Both the position numbers and the translations under genes were made by a program. Of a stretch of DNA of 64,000 nucleotides, positions 40,022 to 48,586 are shown piece after piece. Below the pieces are notes generated by a model, which did not search any database, was not told where the DNA came from, and saw nothing but the letters and a program-made list of their open reading frames with translations. Each line of letters opens with the position of its first letter. Position 1 is the first letter of the stretch. The stretch spans positions 372,001 through 436,000 of the forward strand of contig CAVTBT010000001.1 in assembly GCA_963733065.1 (NCBI GenBank). Reading direction: 5' to 3'. Source of the DNA: CAVTBT01 sp963733065. GTDB lineage: Bacteria > Actinomycetota > Thermoleophilia > Gaiellales > Gaiellaceae.

Positions 40022-40765
40022 CTACGCCGCTCCGTCGGCCCGGCGTGCAATCCAGACCGAGTCCTCGCCGCCCTCGTACGGTCGCCGGTCGAACCAGCCG
40101 TAGAGCGCCTCCACCACGAAGCCGGCGCGCTCCAGCAAGGTCTGCCATTCGGGTGGCGAGAGCCACGCGAGCGTCATCGTCGACGCCGCCTCGCCACCGC
40201 GGACGGACAACGTGAGCGTCCGCGCGCTCTCGTCCCAGTCCGCGCGCTCGAAGATCCCCGGCTCCCGCTCGATCCAGCGGCCGTGGGTCGCCTCGATGTC
40301 ATCGGGGCCCGGCGCGAAGACGTCGAAGACGAGCCGCCCGCCGGGCAACAGCAGGCGTCTGATGGCGGCGAACGCGGCGAGGCGATCGTCCTCTGTCTCC
40401 ATGTGCAGCAGCGAGCGGAACGGGACGATCACGAGCGGCGTCAGGCCCCGCACGGGCGGGGCGCGCATGTCGCCGAGCCGGAAGTCCACGAAGGCCTCGA
40501 CTCCGCGCTCAGCGGCGAACGCCCGCGCGACGGCGAGCATGCCTTCCGACCGGTCGACGCCGACCACCGCGACGCGCGCCTCGGCGATCGGGACGGCGAT
40601 CCGGCCCGTCCCGACCGCGAGCTCGACGACGGGCCCGCCCGACTTCCGCGCCTCCTCGACGTAGAACTCGACGTCCTCGGTGACCGACCTGCTCCACGGG
40701 TCGTAGATCCCGGCAATCGGGTCGTACGGTGACGGCGAAGCCGGCGAGGGTCCCCCCGAGCTCAC
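40022..40765 (-). CDS. SAM-dependent methyltransferase (paralogue 2)
   Basis: 247-residue class I methyltransferase. Motif I is VVELAVGTGRIAVPIA; the acidic loop is VVGVDRSEGMLAVARA, followed by VDFRLGDMRAPP and PGGRLVFDVFAPGPDD, and it ends EALYGWFDRRPYEGG. It shares FYVEEARKSGGPVVELAVGTGR-type sequence and the YGWFDRRP motif with the adjacent upstream gene, so the two are tandem duplicates. GTG 40765 overlaps the upstream stop (GTGA). Substrate unknown. Confidence 0.9.
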   Translation of the reverse strand: MSSGGPSPASPSPYDPIAGIYDPWSRSVTEDVEFYVEEARKSGGPVVELAVGTGRIAVPIAEARVAVVGVDRSEGMLAVARAFAAERGVEAFVDFRLGDMRAPPVRGLTPLVIVPFRSLLHMETEDDRLAAFAAIRRLLLPGGRLVFDVFAPGPDDIEATHGRWIEREPGIFERADWDESARTLTLSVRGGEAASTMTLAWLSPPEWQTLLERAGFVVEALYGWFDRRPYEGGEDSVWIARRADGAA

Positions 40766-41454
40766 CGTGGCTTGCGGGTGACGAACACGAACTCACGCGC
40801 GTCGTCGTCGAACGGGCGGCGGTCGAACCAGCCGTAGAGCGCCTCGACCTCGAGGCCCGCGACGTCGATCAGCCCCAGCCACTCGTTCCGCGTGGCCCAC
40901 CACAGCGAGATCGAGCCGCCGGACTCGAGTGCGATGTCGATGCGGCTTTCCGAGGGGGCATGGTGGATCGTGTGGGGCACGGGGTCGCCCTCCGGCGACC
41001 GGCCCTCGTTCGTGGCGGCGATGCTGTAGTCGAAACAGAACGCGTTGAACGCGAAGCGTCCGCCCGGGCGCAGCGACGCGGCCACGCGCTCGAAGGTCCG
41101 TCGTCGGTCGGCCCACGTCGGCAGATGCAGCAGGGAGCGAAACGGGCAGATCACGAGCGCTGCGGGCTCGTCGAGCTCGAGCTCGCGCATGTCGCCGAGG
41201 CGCAGGTCGAGCTCCACGCCTGCTGCATCCGCATTGGCCCGCGCGTGCTCGAGCATCGCCGGCTCGAGGTCGATGCCGACGACCCGCTTGCCGGTCTCGC
41301 GGGCGATCGGGACCGCGACCCGGCCGGTGCCCACCGCCAGCTCGACGATCGGGCCGTCGGCCTCGCGCGCCAGCTCGACGTAGAAGGGCACGTCCTCCGT
41401 CATCGAGGCAGCCCAGGCCTCGTAGCGCTCGGCGAAGGGCGCGTAAGCGGTCAC
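40762..41454 (-). CDS. SAM-dependent methyltransferase (paralogue 1)
   Basis: 230-residue class I methyltransferase: IVELAVGTGRVAVPIARETG (motif I), VVGIDLEPAMLEHARA, LDLRLGDMRELELDEP, LVICPFRSLLHLP, RPGGRFAFNAFCFDY, and the shared end EALYGWFDRRPFDDD. GTG 41454 gives the family start (YAPFAERYEAW); an upstream ATG would overlap pheS. It is divergent from pheS with 25 bp between, so its promoter overlaps the pheS leader. Substrate unknown. Confidence 0.9.
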   Translation of the reverse strand: MTAYAPFAERYEAWAASMTEDVPFYVELAREADGPIVELAVGTGRVAVPIARETGKRVVGIDLEPAMLEHARANADAAGVELDLRLGDMRELELDEPAALVICPFRSLLHLPTWADRRRTFERVAASLRPGGRFAFNAFCFDYSIAATNEGRSPEGDPVPHTIHHAPSESRIDIALESGGSISLWWATRNEWLGLIDVAGLEVEALYGWFDRRPFDDDAREFVFVTRKPR

Positions 41455-41479
41455 GGAGCCGATGCTATCGTCGCCCGCC

Positions 41480-42475
41480 ATGGACGCCGAAGCCCTGGAA
41501 ACCGAGGCTACGAGCGCGCTCGGCGCCGCGCAGACGGCCGAGGAGGTCGAGGAGCTCCGCATCCGCTACCTGGGGCGGAAGGCCGAGCTGCCCCAGGCCC
41601 TGCGGGCCGTCCGCGACCGGGACACCGGCATGGCCCTGAACGCGCTGCGCCAGCGTCTGGAGTCGGCGATCGGCGAGCGGCGGCAGGCGCTCGAGACCGA
41701 GGAGCTCGACCGGCGGCTTCGCGAGGATGTCCTCGACGTGACGCTGCCCGGCGACGCACCGCCGCGCGGTCACCTGCATCTGATCACGCAGATCCGCCGC
41801 GAGGTGGAGGACGTCTTCCTCGGGCTCGGCTACCAGGTCGTCGACGGCCGCGAGGTCGAGACCACCCGCTACAACTTCGACGCGCTCAACTTCCCGCCGG
41901 GCCATCCCTCGCGCTCGGCGCTGCAGACACTCTTCCTCGACGACGAGACCGTCCTGCGGACGGAGACCTCGCCGAGCCAGATCCGCACGATGGAGGCGCA
42001 GGAGCCGCCGATCTACATCGTCACCCTCGGGCGGGTCTACCGCCGTGACACGCCGGACGCGACGCACACGCCGACGTTCCACCAGGTCGAGGGCCTATGT
42101 GTCGACGAGGGCATCACGCTCGCCGACCTCGAGGGGACGCTCGACTATCTGCTCAGGGCGCTGTTCGGCGAGGAGCGGCGCACGGAGTTCCGCACGCACT
42201 TCTTCCCGTTCACGGAGCCGTCCATCGAGGCGTACGTGTCGTGCCACGTCTGCGACGGCGGCGGGTGTCCCGTCTGCCGCCATTCGGGCTGGATCGAGGT
42301 GGGCGGCGCGGGCGTGGTCGACCCGGCGCTGTTCGAGTTCGTCGGCTACGACCCGGAGCGCTGGAGCGGCTTCGCGTTCGGCTGGGGCCTCGAGCGCATC
42401 GCGGTACTGCGGCACGGCATTCCAGACCTTCGCTACCTGTGGCGGAACGACCCGCGGCTCACGACCCAGTTCTGA
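41480..42475 (+). CDS. pheS: Phenylalanyl-tRNA synthetase alpha subunit
   Basis: 331-residue catalytic subunit of the alpha2beta2 enzyme. An N-terminal coiled coil binds tRNA (VEELRIRYLGRKAELPQALR). Motifs 1-3 are GRVYRRDTPDATHTPTFHQV, FRTHFFPFTEPSIEAYVSC and FAFGWGLERIAVLRHGIPDL. Between motifs 2 and 3 it has four Cys in CHVCDGGGCPVCRHSGW, a zinc-like insert known in some bacterial PheS. ATG 41480 chosen over the ATG at 41462 because a -10-like TATCGT lies between. Two bases separate it from pheT. Confidence 0.97.
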   Translation: MDAEALETEATSALGAAQTAEEVEELRIRYLGRKAELPQALRAVRDRDTGMALNALRQRLESAIGERRQALETEELDRRLREDVLDVTLPGDAPPRGHLHLITQIRREVEDVFLGLGYQVVDGREVETTRYNFDALNFPPGHPSRSALQTLFLDDETVLRTETSPSQIRTMEAQEPPIYIVTLGRVYRRDTPDATHTPTFHQVEGLCVDEGITLADLEGTLDYLLRALFGEERRTEFRTHFFPFTEPSIEAYVSCHVCDGGGCPVCRHSGWIEVGGAGVVDPALFEFVGYDPERWSGFAFGWGLERIAVLRHGIPDLRYLWRNDPRLTTQF

Positions 42476-42476
42476 G

Positions 42477-44777
42477 ATGAAGGTGCCGCTCAGCTGGCTG
42501 CGCGAGTACGTCGCCTTCGAGGCGCCGGCGGAGGCGCTCGCGCGCCGGCTCGCCATCTCGGCGCTCGAGGTCGATCGCGTCATCGAGCTCGGTGTGGCCG
42601 ACGCGGACGGCAACCTCGGCCACTTCCTCGTCGGCAAGGTCGTCGAGGCGGGGAAACATCCGAACGCCGACCGGCTCCAGCTGTGCCGCGTCGACGTCGG
42701 CGAGGGCGAGCCGCGCCAGATCGTCTGCGGCGCCTGGAACTTCGGGGAGGGGGCGACCGTGGCGGTCGCGCTCCCGGGCGCATTGCTCCCGGACGCGGAG
42801 GAGCCGCTCGGCGAAGCGGAGCTCCGCGGCGAGCTCTCACGCGGGATGATCCTGTCCGAGCGCGAGCTGCAGCTCGGCGACGACCACACCGGGATCATCG
42901 TGCTCGCCGACGGCCCAGAGCCCGGCACGCCGCTCGCGGACGTGCTCCCGATCGCGGAGCAGGTGCTCGAGGTCACGCCGACGATGAACCGCGGCGACCT
43001 TCTGTCGGTGTACGGGATCGCCCGCGAGGTGGCGGCGCTCTTCGACGGCGAGCTGCGGCCGATGCCGGGCGACGATCCCGCGATCACGCACCCCGAGTGG
43101 GTGGACGTCAAGATCGAGGACCCCGCGGGCTGCCCGCGGTACATCGGCCGCGTCTTCCGCGACTGCACGGTCGAGGCGTCGCCGCCGTGGCTGCGGGCGC
43201 GCCTGCACACCGCCGGAATGCGCGCGATCTCGAACGTCGTCGACATCACGAACTACGTCATGCATGCGTTCGGCAGCCCGCTGCACGCGTTCGACCAGGA
43301 GCGGCTCGCGGAGGGACGCATCATCGTGCGCCGGGCCGAGGAGGGGGAGGAGCTGCGCACGCTCGACGGGCAGCTGCGGCGCATGGTCGCCGCCGACCTG
43401 ATGATCGCCGACGCCGAGCGCGCGGTCGCGATCGCCGGCGTCATGGGCGGGCTGGACAGCGAGGTCGGCGAGCAGACGACCTCCGTGCTGCTCGAGGCCG
43501 CGAACTTCGAGCCGTTGACCGTCCAGCACACGTCCGAGCGGCTCGGCCTCCGCTCCGAGGCGTCCAACCGCTGGGAGAAAGGCGTCGATCCCACGCTGGC
43601 CGAGCGCGCCGCGGTGCTGGCGAGCCGGCTGATCGTCGACCTCACCGGCGGCCGCATGACCGGCGCCACCGACCAGAACGTCGCGCGGCCGGAGCGCCCG
43701 GTCGTCCGGCTGCGCCCGGAGCGGACGGACGCGATCGTCGGGCTCGAGGTGCCGCCCGACGAGCAGCGGGCAATCCTCGAGGGCTTCGGCTTCGAGGTCG
43801 ACGACGACTGGAACGTGACCGTGCCGACCTGGCGGGCCCGCGACGTGCGTCGGGAGATCGACGTCGTCGAGGAGGTCGCCCGCGCCGTGCTCGACCGCGT
43901 TCCGCACACACTGCCGCTGCGTCGGCACGTGCGGGGGCGCCTGACGAAGGAGCAGCGCCTGCGACGCGTCGTGGAGGACGTCCTCGTCGGTGCGGGCTGC
44001 TCCGAGGCGTACACCTGGAGTCTTCGCGCGAGCGACCTGGCCGCCGACGCGATCCGGCTGCCCGATCCGATGAGCGCCGACCAGGCGCTCCTCCGCACGA
44101 CCCTGGTCACGGGGCTCGTCGAGGCCGTGCAGGCGAGCCTGGACGCGGGCGCCGAACGCGTCGCGCTCTGGGAGATCGCGCGCGTGTACTGGCCGAGCGG
44201 CGAGCAGCTGCCCGACGAGCACTGGAAGGTGGGGTGCATCGTGAGCGGGGGGTTCCCGGCTGCCAAGGGCGTGCTGGAGACCCTGTTCGGCGCGCTCCAC
44301 CTCGAGCTGAAGGTCGAGCGCGACGCCGACCCGCCCCCCTTCGCGCACCCCGGTCGGGCCGCGCGCACGGAGGCAGGTGTCGTTGCCGAGCTCCACCCGA
44401 CGCTGCTCGAGGGCGCGTGGGGGGTGTTCGAGCTCGATCTCGACACCCTGTTCGCGGAGGTCGAGGAGCGGATCGAGTACGAGGAGCTCCTCACCTATCC
44501 CGCGCTCCGGCAGGACATCGCCGTCGTGGTCGGCGAGGAGGTCGAGGCTGCCGCGCTCGTCGACGCCGCCCGCGAGGCCGCGGGCTCGGAGCTCAGGGAG
44601 GCGCGCGTGTTCGACGTCTACCGCGGCGAGCAGATCGGCACCGACCGGAAGTCGGTGGCGATCCACCTGGTCTTCCAGTCACGGGAGCGGACGCTCTCCG
44701 ACGACGACGCGGCTGGGCTTCGGGTACGTATCGTCGATGCGCTCGCGGAGCGATTCGGCGCGGAGCTTCGCGCCTGA
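42477..44777 (+). CDS. pheT: Phenylalanyl-tRNA synthetase beta subunit
   Basis: 766-residue beta subunit. Order: N-terminal MKVPLSWLREYVAFEAPAEA, EMAP-like tRNA-binding domain (about 40-150), B3/B4 editing domain (NVVDITNYVMHAFGSPLHAF; TLDGQLRRMVAADLMIADAE), B5 domain, catalytic-like core (RRHVRGRLTKEQRLRRVVED), and the C-terminal FDX-ACB domain (LTYPALRQDIAVVVGEE). Normal length. Its ATG is 1 bp after the pheS stop. The stop is followed after 2 bp by a 164-bp palindrome that ends in the stop of the converging gene. Confidence 0.97.
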   Translation: MKVPLSWLREYVAFEAPAEALARRLAISALEVDRVIELGVADADGNLGHFLVGKVVEAGKHPNADRLQLCRVDVGEGEPRQIVCGAWNFGEGATVAVALPGALLPDAEEPLGEAELRGELSRGMILSERELQLGDDHTGIIVLADGPEPGTPLADVLPIAEQVLEVTPTMNRGDLLSVYGIAREVAALFDGELRPMPGDDPAITHPEWVDVKIEDPAGCPRYIGRVFRDCTVEASPPWLRARLHTAGMRAISNVVDITNYVMHAFGSPLHAFDQERLAEGRIIVRRAEEGEELRTLDGQLRRMVAADLMIADAERAVAIAGVMGGLDSEVGEQTTSVLLEAANFEPLTVQHTSERLGLRSEASNRWEKGVDPTLAERAAVLASRLIVDLTGGRMTGATDQNVARPERPVVRLRPERTDAIVGLEVPPDEQRAILEGFGFEVDDDWNVTVPTWRARDVRREIDVVEEVARAVLDRVPHTLPLRRHVRGRLTKEQRLRRVVEDVLVGAGCSEAYTWSLRASDLAADAIRLPDPMSADQALLRTTLVTGLVEAVQASLDAGAERVALWEIARVYWPSGEQLPDEHWKVGCIVSGGFPAAKGVLETLFGALHLELKVERDADPPPFAHPGRAARTEAGVVAELHPTLLEGAWGVFELDLDTLFAEVEERIEYEELLTYPALRQDIAVVVGEEVEAAALVDAAREAAGSELREARVFDVYRGEQIGTDRKSVAIHLVFQSRERTLSDDDAAGLRVRIVDALAERFGAELRA

Positions 44778-44779
44778 TC

Positions 44780-44943
44780 GGAGGGTTTAGCGAAAACATC
44801 GAGCTGTGCCGTCGGGCCGCGCTGGATGCGGCGATGCGGCGTCCTCAGTCGCGTCCATATGTCTTCATATGGACGCTCCCTGCGTCCTTGCCTCGCCGCA
44901 TCCAGCGCACCCCGCCGACGAGCGACGTTCCGCCAAACCCTCC
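44780..44943. repeat. Long intergenic palindrome, copy A
   Basis: Nested inverted repeats: outer GGAGGGTTTAGCG (44,780) with CGCCAAACCCTCC (44,931), 12 of 13 paired; middle GCGCTGGATGCGGCGA (44,819-44,834), a perfect 16-bp match at 44,893-44,908; inner GCGTCCATATG with CATATGGACGC around a TCTT loop. It fills the whole gap between the converging pheT and cyclic-nucleotide-binding genes. Its core is shared with 51,281-51,332. Confidence 0.88.
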
Positions 44944-45359
44944 TAGAAGGCCTGCGGCGCCAGGCGCTCGGCGAGAGCGGCGAGCACCTTCGAGGCGATC
45001 GCGGGCTGGTGGTCCAGCAGGGTGCGGAACGACTGCGCCGTGATCACGAGCAGCTCGACGTCGGTCGTGCTCGTGACCGTCGCCGTCCGCGGCGTCTTCG
45101 CGATCAGCGCGATCTCGCCGAAGAAGTCACCCGGGCCGAGTGTTCGCATCTTGCGGCCGTCCCGCCGCACGTCGGCCTCGCCGGCGAGCAGGACGAAGAA
45201 CTCGCGGCCGGTCGAGCCCTCCCTCGTCAGCTGCTTCCCGGGGCCGAAATCGATCTCGTCCGCGAGCTTCGCGACCTCCGCGAGCTCCTTCTTCGAGCAG
45301 CGGCCGAACAGCGGCACAGCCTTGATGTGCTCGATCTTCGCGTTCTTCCCGAGCGCCAT
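44943..45359 (-). CDS. Cyclic nucleotide-binding domain protein
   Basis: 138-residue single cNMP-binding fold: IKAVPLFGRCSKKELAEVAK, FGPGKQLTREGSTGREFFVL, then LGPGDFFGEIALIAKTPRTA (the phosphate-binding cassette; canonical GE-A-L plus R-T-A are present). No DNA-binding helix follows, so it is a sensor module rather than a CRP-type regulator. ATG 45359. Its stop lies at the edge of the long palindrome. Confidence 0.88.
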   Translation of the reverse strand: MALGKNAKIEHIKAVPLFGRCSKKELAEVAKLADEIDFGPGKQLTREGSTGREFFVLLAGEADVRRDGRKMRTLGPGDFFGEIALIAKTPRTATVTSTTDVELLVITAQSFRTLLDHQPAIASKVLAALAERLAPQAF

Positions 45360-45428
45360 TGCGGCGAGTCTACGCCGTCCTGACGAGACGTCCAATCCGG
45401 TCCGTTGGCGCTCGCGTACAGACCAACA

Positions 45429-46121
45429 ATGCGTCGTGCCGTCGCCGCCCTCGCCGTTCTCGCCGCGGCTGGAATCGCCACCGCGCTCCTCGCACCGGGG
45501 GGCCACGCCGGGGGCAACGCGACGCTGTTCGCGAGCGTGACCCAGAACGCGGTGATCATCGTTCGCGACGCCGAGGGCAACCGTGTGACGAAGGTCGACC
45601 CGGGCACGTACGACATCGTCGTCAGCGACACCGCCACCGAGCACAACTTCCATCTGAGCGGCCCCGGAGTCGACCGGTCTACGGACGTCGAGGGCATGGG
45701 CACCGAGACGTGGACGGTGACCTTGACCGACGCCCTCTACACGTACGTCTGCGACCCGCACGCGAGCACCATGCGCGGCACGTTCACGTCCGGCAACCCG
45801 CCGGCGCCGCCCGCACCGGCGCCCGCCAAGCCGGCGACGAAGCTGACCGGCACCGTCGGCCCGGGGTTCACGATCTCGCTCCGCACGGCAGGCGGGCGTG
45901 CCGTCAGCAGCCTGAAGGCCGGACGCTATGCGATCACGGTGCGCGACCGGGCGACCTTCCACAACTTCCACCTCGTGGGTGCCGGCGTGAACCGGAAGAC
46001 CGGCGTCGCGTACCGCGGCACGCCGGCCAAGGCGTGGACGGTGACGCTGAAGAAGGGCACGCTGCGCTGGCTCTGCGACCCGCACGCAGCCCAGATGCGC
46101 GGATCGGCCAAGGTCGGCTAG
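45429..46121 (+). CDS. Exported two-domain cupredoxin
   Basis: 230-residue secreted protein: signal peptide (VAALAVLAAAGIATALLA), then two plastocyanin-like domains joined by a Pro/Ala linker (PPAPPAPAPAKPA). Domain 1 has EHNFHLSG and YVCDPHASTMRG; domain 2 has FHNFHLVG and WLCDPHAAQMRG, each giving His, Cys, His, Met type-1 copper ligands. An internal duplication is plain. Likely extracytoplasmic copper/electron-transfer protein. ATG 45429 chosen at the signal peptide. Confidence 0.86.
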   Translation: MRRAVAALAVLAAAGIATALLAPGGHAGGNATLFASVTQNAVIIVRDAEGNRVTKVDPGTYDIVVSDTATEHNFHLSGPGVDRSTDVEGMGTETWTVTLTDALYTYVCDPHASTMRGTFTSGNPPAPPAPAPAKPATKLTGTVGPGFTISLRTAGGRAVSSLKAGRYAITVRDRATFHNFHLVGAGVNRKTGVAYRGTPAKAWTVTLKKGTLRWLCDPHAAQMRGSAKVG

Positions 46122-46143
46122 CCGCGGATTCCGATTCGGCGGT

Positions 46144-47088
46144 TCAGGACCCCGGCGCGGGCCGCCGGCTCGGCTTCGTCAGGCCCGCGTTCGGCCCGCC
46201 GGCGGCGCGGATCTCGGCCTGGCGGTCGAGCTCCGAGTTGAGCTCCGCTCCGAAGAGCAGCGCGAACGCGGAGAAGTTCAGCCAGAGCAGCAGCACGATG
46301 CCGCTCGCGAGCGCGCCGTAGGTCTTCGAGTACGAGTCCGAGAGCGACGTGTAGAGCGCGAACAGCCCGGACAGCGCGAGCCAGCTGACGCCGCCGACGA
46401 GCGACCCCGGCGTGATCCAGCGCCAGTCCCGCTGTGTCCGGTTGGGCGCGAGGTAGTACACGAGCGCGAAGAACAGCAGGATCGCGACGAATGCGAGCGG
46501 CCAGCGGACGATCGCCCAGACGAGCTCGAAGGCGCCGCCGAGGCCGGCGTAGTCCGCGATCGCGGTGCCGAGCGGGCCGCCGAAGACCACGAGGAGCAGC
46601 ACGCCCGCGGTGACGAGGGCGGTCAGCGCCACGAGGACGACCGCTGTCATCCGCAACCGCCAGAACGGCCGGGTCTCGACCAGCTCGTACGCGCGGTTCA
46701 CGGCCTTGATCACGGCGTTCATGGCGCCGCTTGCGGCCCAGATCGCCCCCACGGCGCCGAGCACGAAGGCGATCGAGGCGGTCGCGCCGGTCGAGTCGCG
46801 CTGCAGCGTGTCGATCGTGTCCAGCACCTCGCTCGGAGCGATCGGCGCGAGGAACTCTCGCACCGTGTCGTAGGCGTCGATCATCCCGAGCAGCCCGACG
46901 ACGAAGAAGACGGCAGGAAAGAACGCGAGCAGCGAGCTGTACGCGATCTGCTGCGCGAGACCGGTGCAGTCGTCGGCACGGAACTCATTGAACGCGCCGG
47001 CGAACGCCGCGCGCCATTCGCCGAACGACAGCCGCGCCGGCGACGACGGGAGGCGGCCCACCGGGGCCTCCTCCGTACGGGACGTCAT
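46144..47088 (-). CDS. YihY/BrkB family membrane protein
   Basis: 314-residue YihY/virulence-factor-BrkB protein with six membrane spans. Motifs: DDCTGLAQQIAYSSLLAFFP near span 1, IWAASGAMNAVIKAVNRAYE, WRWITPGSLVGGVSWLALSG, SKTYGALASGIVLLLWLNFS, and FGAELNSELDRQAE at the end. Not an RNase despite older naming. The last gene of a minus-strand membrane cluster; its ATG overlaps the DUF3618 stop (ATGA). Confidence 0.93.
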   Translation of the reverse strand: MTSRTEEAPVGRLPSSPARLSFGEWRAAFAGAFNEFRADDCTGLAQQIAYSSLLAFFPAVFFVVGLLGMIDAYDTVREFLAPIAPSEVLDTIDTLQRDSTGATASIAFVLGAVGAIWAASGAMNAVIKAVNRAYELVETRPFWRLRMTAVVLVALTALVTAGVLLLVVFGGPLGTAIADYAGLGGAFELVWAIVRWPLAFVAILLFFALVYYLAPNRTQRDWRWITPGSLVGGVSWLALSGLFALYTSLSDSYSKTYGALASGIVLLLWLNFSAFALLFGAELNSELDRQAEIRAAGGPNAGLTKPSRRPAPGS

Positions 47089-47339
47089 CGCCGCTCGCGT
47101 CCGCGACGCGCCAGCAGGCGCATCGTCGCGCCGATCCCGCCGGCGAAGAAGAAACCTGCTCCGAGGGCCCCGGCCGCCGCGACCGGCAGGTTGCTGCGCA
47201 GCTTGCCGCCGACGTCGGTCGCCTCGCCCAACCCCTCGCGGAGCTGGTCCATCGCGGCCGCGAGGCGCTCGCGCTCGCTGTCGATCTCGCGCCGCACGAC
47301 CTCGGGCGTCCGCCCGTTCGTCGTCGTGGGTGTCGCCAT
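47085..47339 (-). CDS. DUF3618 protein
   Basis: 84 residues: TPEVVRREIDSERERLAAAM (charged helix of DUF3618), then one membrane span (LPVAAAGALGAGFFFAGGIG) and a basic tail. Typically found with holin-like and YihY genes in actinobacteria. Overlaps both neighbours (TGATG and ATGA). Confidence 0.85.
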   Translation of the reverse strand: MATPTTTNGRTPEVVRREIDSERERLAAAMDQLREGLGEATDVGGKLRSNLPVAAAGALGAGFFFAGGIGATMRLLARRGRERR

Positions 47340-47734
47340 CAGCCCTTGATCGCCTCGGTCGTACGCCTGGCCTCCGCGATCGCCTGCTCGGGCACCGGCG
47401 GAGAACCCGCGCGGATGCGCGAGCGCGCGAACGCAGCCAGCCCGGCCGTCACGGCGAGCAGCACGAGGCCGACGATCAGGAGCGCGAGCCAGACCGAGAG
47501 GAAGGTCGCGAGGGCGGCCGCGACCGTCGCCAGCAGGAAGCCGATTGCGTACAGCGCGACGAGCGCTGCGCCGACGGCCAAGCCGAGACCCGCGCCCAGC
47601 GCGCCTGCTTTGCGCTTCATCTCGAGCCCGGCGAGCTCGAGCTCCAGCCGGGCCAGGGCGCTCGCGCGCTCCGCGACCTCCTTCGCCGCGCCGCCCACTC
47701 CGGACCGCGCGTTCTCAGCGCCGAGGGTGGGCAT
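47339..47734 (-). CDS. Holin-superfamily-III-like (phage holin family) membrane protein
   Basis: 131 residues: helical LARLELELAGLEMKRKAG followed by two membrane spans (GLGLAVGAALVALYAIGFLL; FLSVWLALLIVGLVLLAVTA). Matches the chromosomal putative actinobacterial holin-X family, which is not evidence of a prophage. Its start overlaps the end of the next-upstream gene by 20 bp. Confidence 0.82.
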   Translation of the reverse strand: MPTLGAENARSGVGGAAKEVAERASALARLELELAGLEMKRKAGALGAGLGLAVGAALVALYAIGFLLATVAAALATFLSVWLALLIVGLVLLAVTAGLAAFARSRIRAGSPPVPEQAIAEARRTTEAIKG

Positions 47735-48077
47735 GGCCTCTCCAGTCGACGAGCTTGGCTAGGAGAACGCCGGTCGCCGCCATCGCACCGACGACGACGA
47801 ATGGGTTCGGCCCGCCGCTCCTCCCCCCCGAGGAGCGCGGGCCGAGCTGTGGTCCGGACGGGCTGTGCCTCGTGGCCGCGCCGGGCTCGTCATCGACCGG
47901 CAACTCTCCGCGCGCCCGCGCGACCATGAGCGACGGCTTGAGCTTGCGCAGGAATGCGGCGTCGTCCGCGAGCTCGTCGGCGATCTTTCCCTTCAGACCG
48001 CCGTCCGCCGCCGTGCGGTCGGCGAGCGCGTCGAGCTTCTGCGCGCTCTTCTCGATCGCCTTGTCGCCGGCGGTCAT
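47715..48077 (-). CDS. Hypothetical membrane-anchored protein
   Basis: 120 residues: a charged helical N terminus (KAIEKSAQKLDALADRTAAD; KGKIADELADDAAFLRKLKP), a Pro/Gly/Ser linker, then one C-terminal membrane span (PFVVVGAMAATGVLLAKLVD). No named family. It belongs to the DUF3618/holin-like/YihY set by overlap (20 bp with the holin-like gene, ATGA with the gene upstream). Confidence 0.72.
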   Translation of the reverse strand: MTAGDKAIEKSAQKLDALADRTAADGGLKGKIADELADDAAFLRKLKPSLMVARARGELPVDDEPGAATRHSPSGPQLGPRSSGGRSGGPNPFVVVGAMAATGVLLAKLVDWRGHAHPRR

Positions 48078-48202
48078 CGCTTCACCGGCGGCTTCTCGCC
48101 GGTCGCCACCTTCCACACACCGGACGCCGCGCGTCGGGCGACCATCGTCGCCGCCGCGGCGAACGCCGCGTACAGACCCGTCCAGAGCAACTTCCGAAGC
48201 AC
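48074..48202 (-). CDS. Small membrane protein, DUF4235-like
   Basis: 42 residues from GTG 48202: VLRKLLWTGLYAAFAAAATM then ASGVWKVATGEKPPVKR. One or two short membrane helices and the WKVATGExPP tail typical of small DUF4235-like proteins. A TTG further upstream (48,235) is possible. The stop overlaps the next start (ATGA). Confidence 0.65.
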   Translation of the reverse strand: MLRKLLWTGLYAAFAAAATMVARRAASGVWKVATGEKPPVKR

Positions 48203-48248
48203 GCCGAAGATGTGGCCGCGAGTGACCGCCGCCAAACCTGGCCGCCCG

Positions 48249-48548
48249 CTACAGATCCGTCGTGTCTGCGCGGACGCGCTCGCTCGGAGGCGTCTCTTCG
48301 TGCGCGCCGAGGCGTTCGAAGCCGTCCTGGTCGAGATCGACCACGACGCGGCCCTCGACGATCTCCCGCACGCGCTCGGCGGGCAGGTACCGCACCTTGC
48401 CGAGCAGCCCGGAGGAGACGGACAGACCGTTGAAGATGTCCGCGTCCGAGTCTCCGAGCACCTCGTCGACGGTCCCGAGCTTGTCGCCATTGGCGCCGAC
48501 GATCTGCCAGCCTTTCTCGACCATCAGCCAGGACACGGGATCGGCCAT
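48249..48548 (-). CDS. PRC-barrel domain protein
   Basis: 99 residues: VEKGWQIVGANGDKLGTVDE and FNGLSVSSGLLGKVRYLPAE form the PRC-barrel core, ending VVDLDQDGFERLG. Cytoplasmic, often found with stress-related proteins in actinobacteria. ATG 48548 chosen. Function unknown. Confidence 0.82.
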   Translation of the reverse strand: MADPVSWLMVEKGWQIVGANGDKLGTVDEVLGDSDADIFNGLSVSSGLLGKVRYLPAERVREIVEGRVVVDLDQDGFERLGAHEETPPSERVRADTTDL

Positions 48549-48586
48549 GGCTGCGCTCTTCCCGGCCTGCCCGGATCTCACGCCCG

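Noticed and set aside
44943..45359. CRP-type transcription factor
   Set aside because: Only the cyclic-nucleotide fold is present; there is no helix-turn-helix domain.
47339..47734. Prophage, suggested by the holin-like gene
   Set aside because: No capsid, tail, lysin or integrase nearby; this chromosomal holin-like family commonly sits with DUF3618 and YihY.
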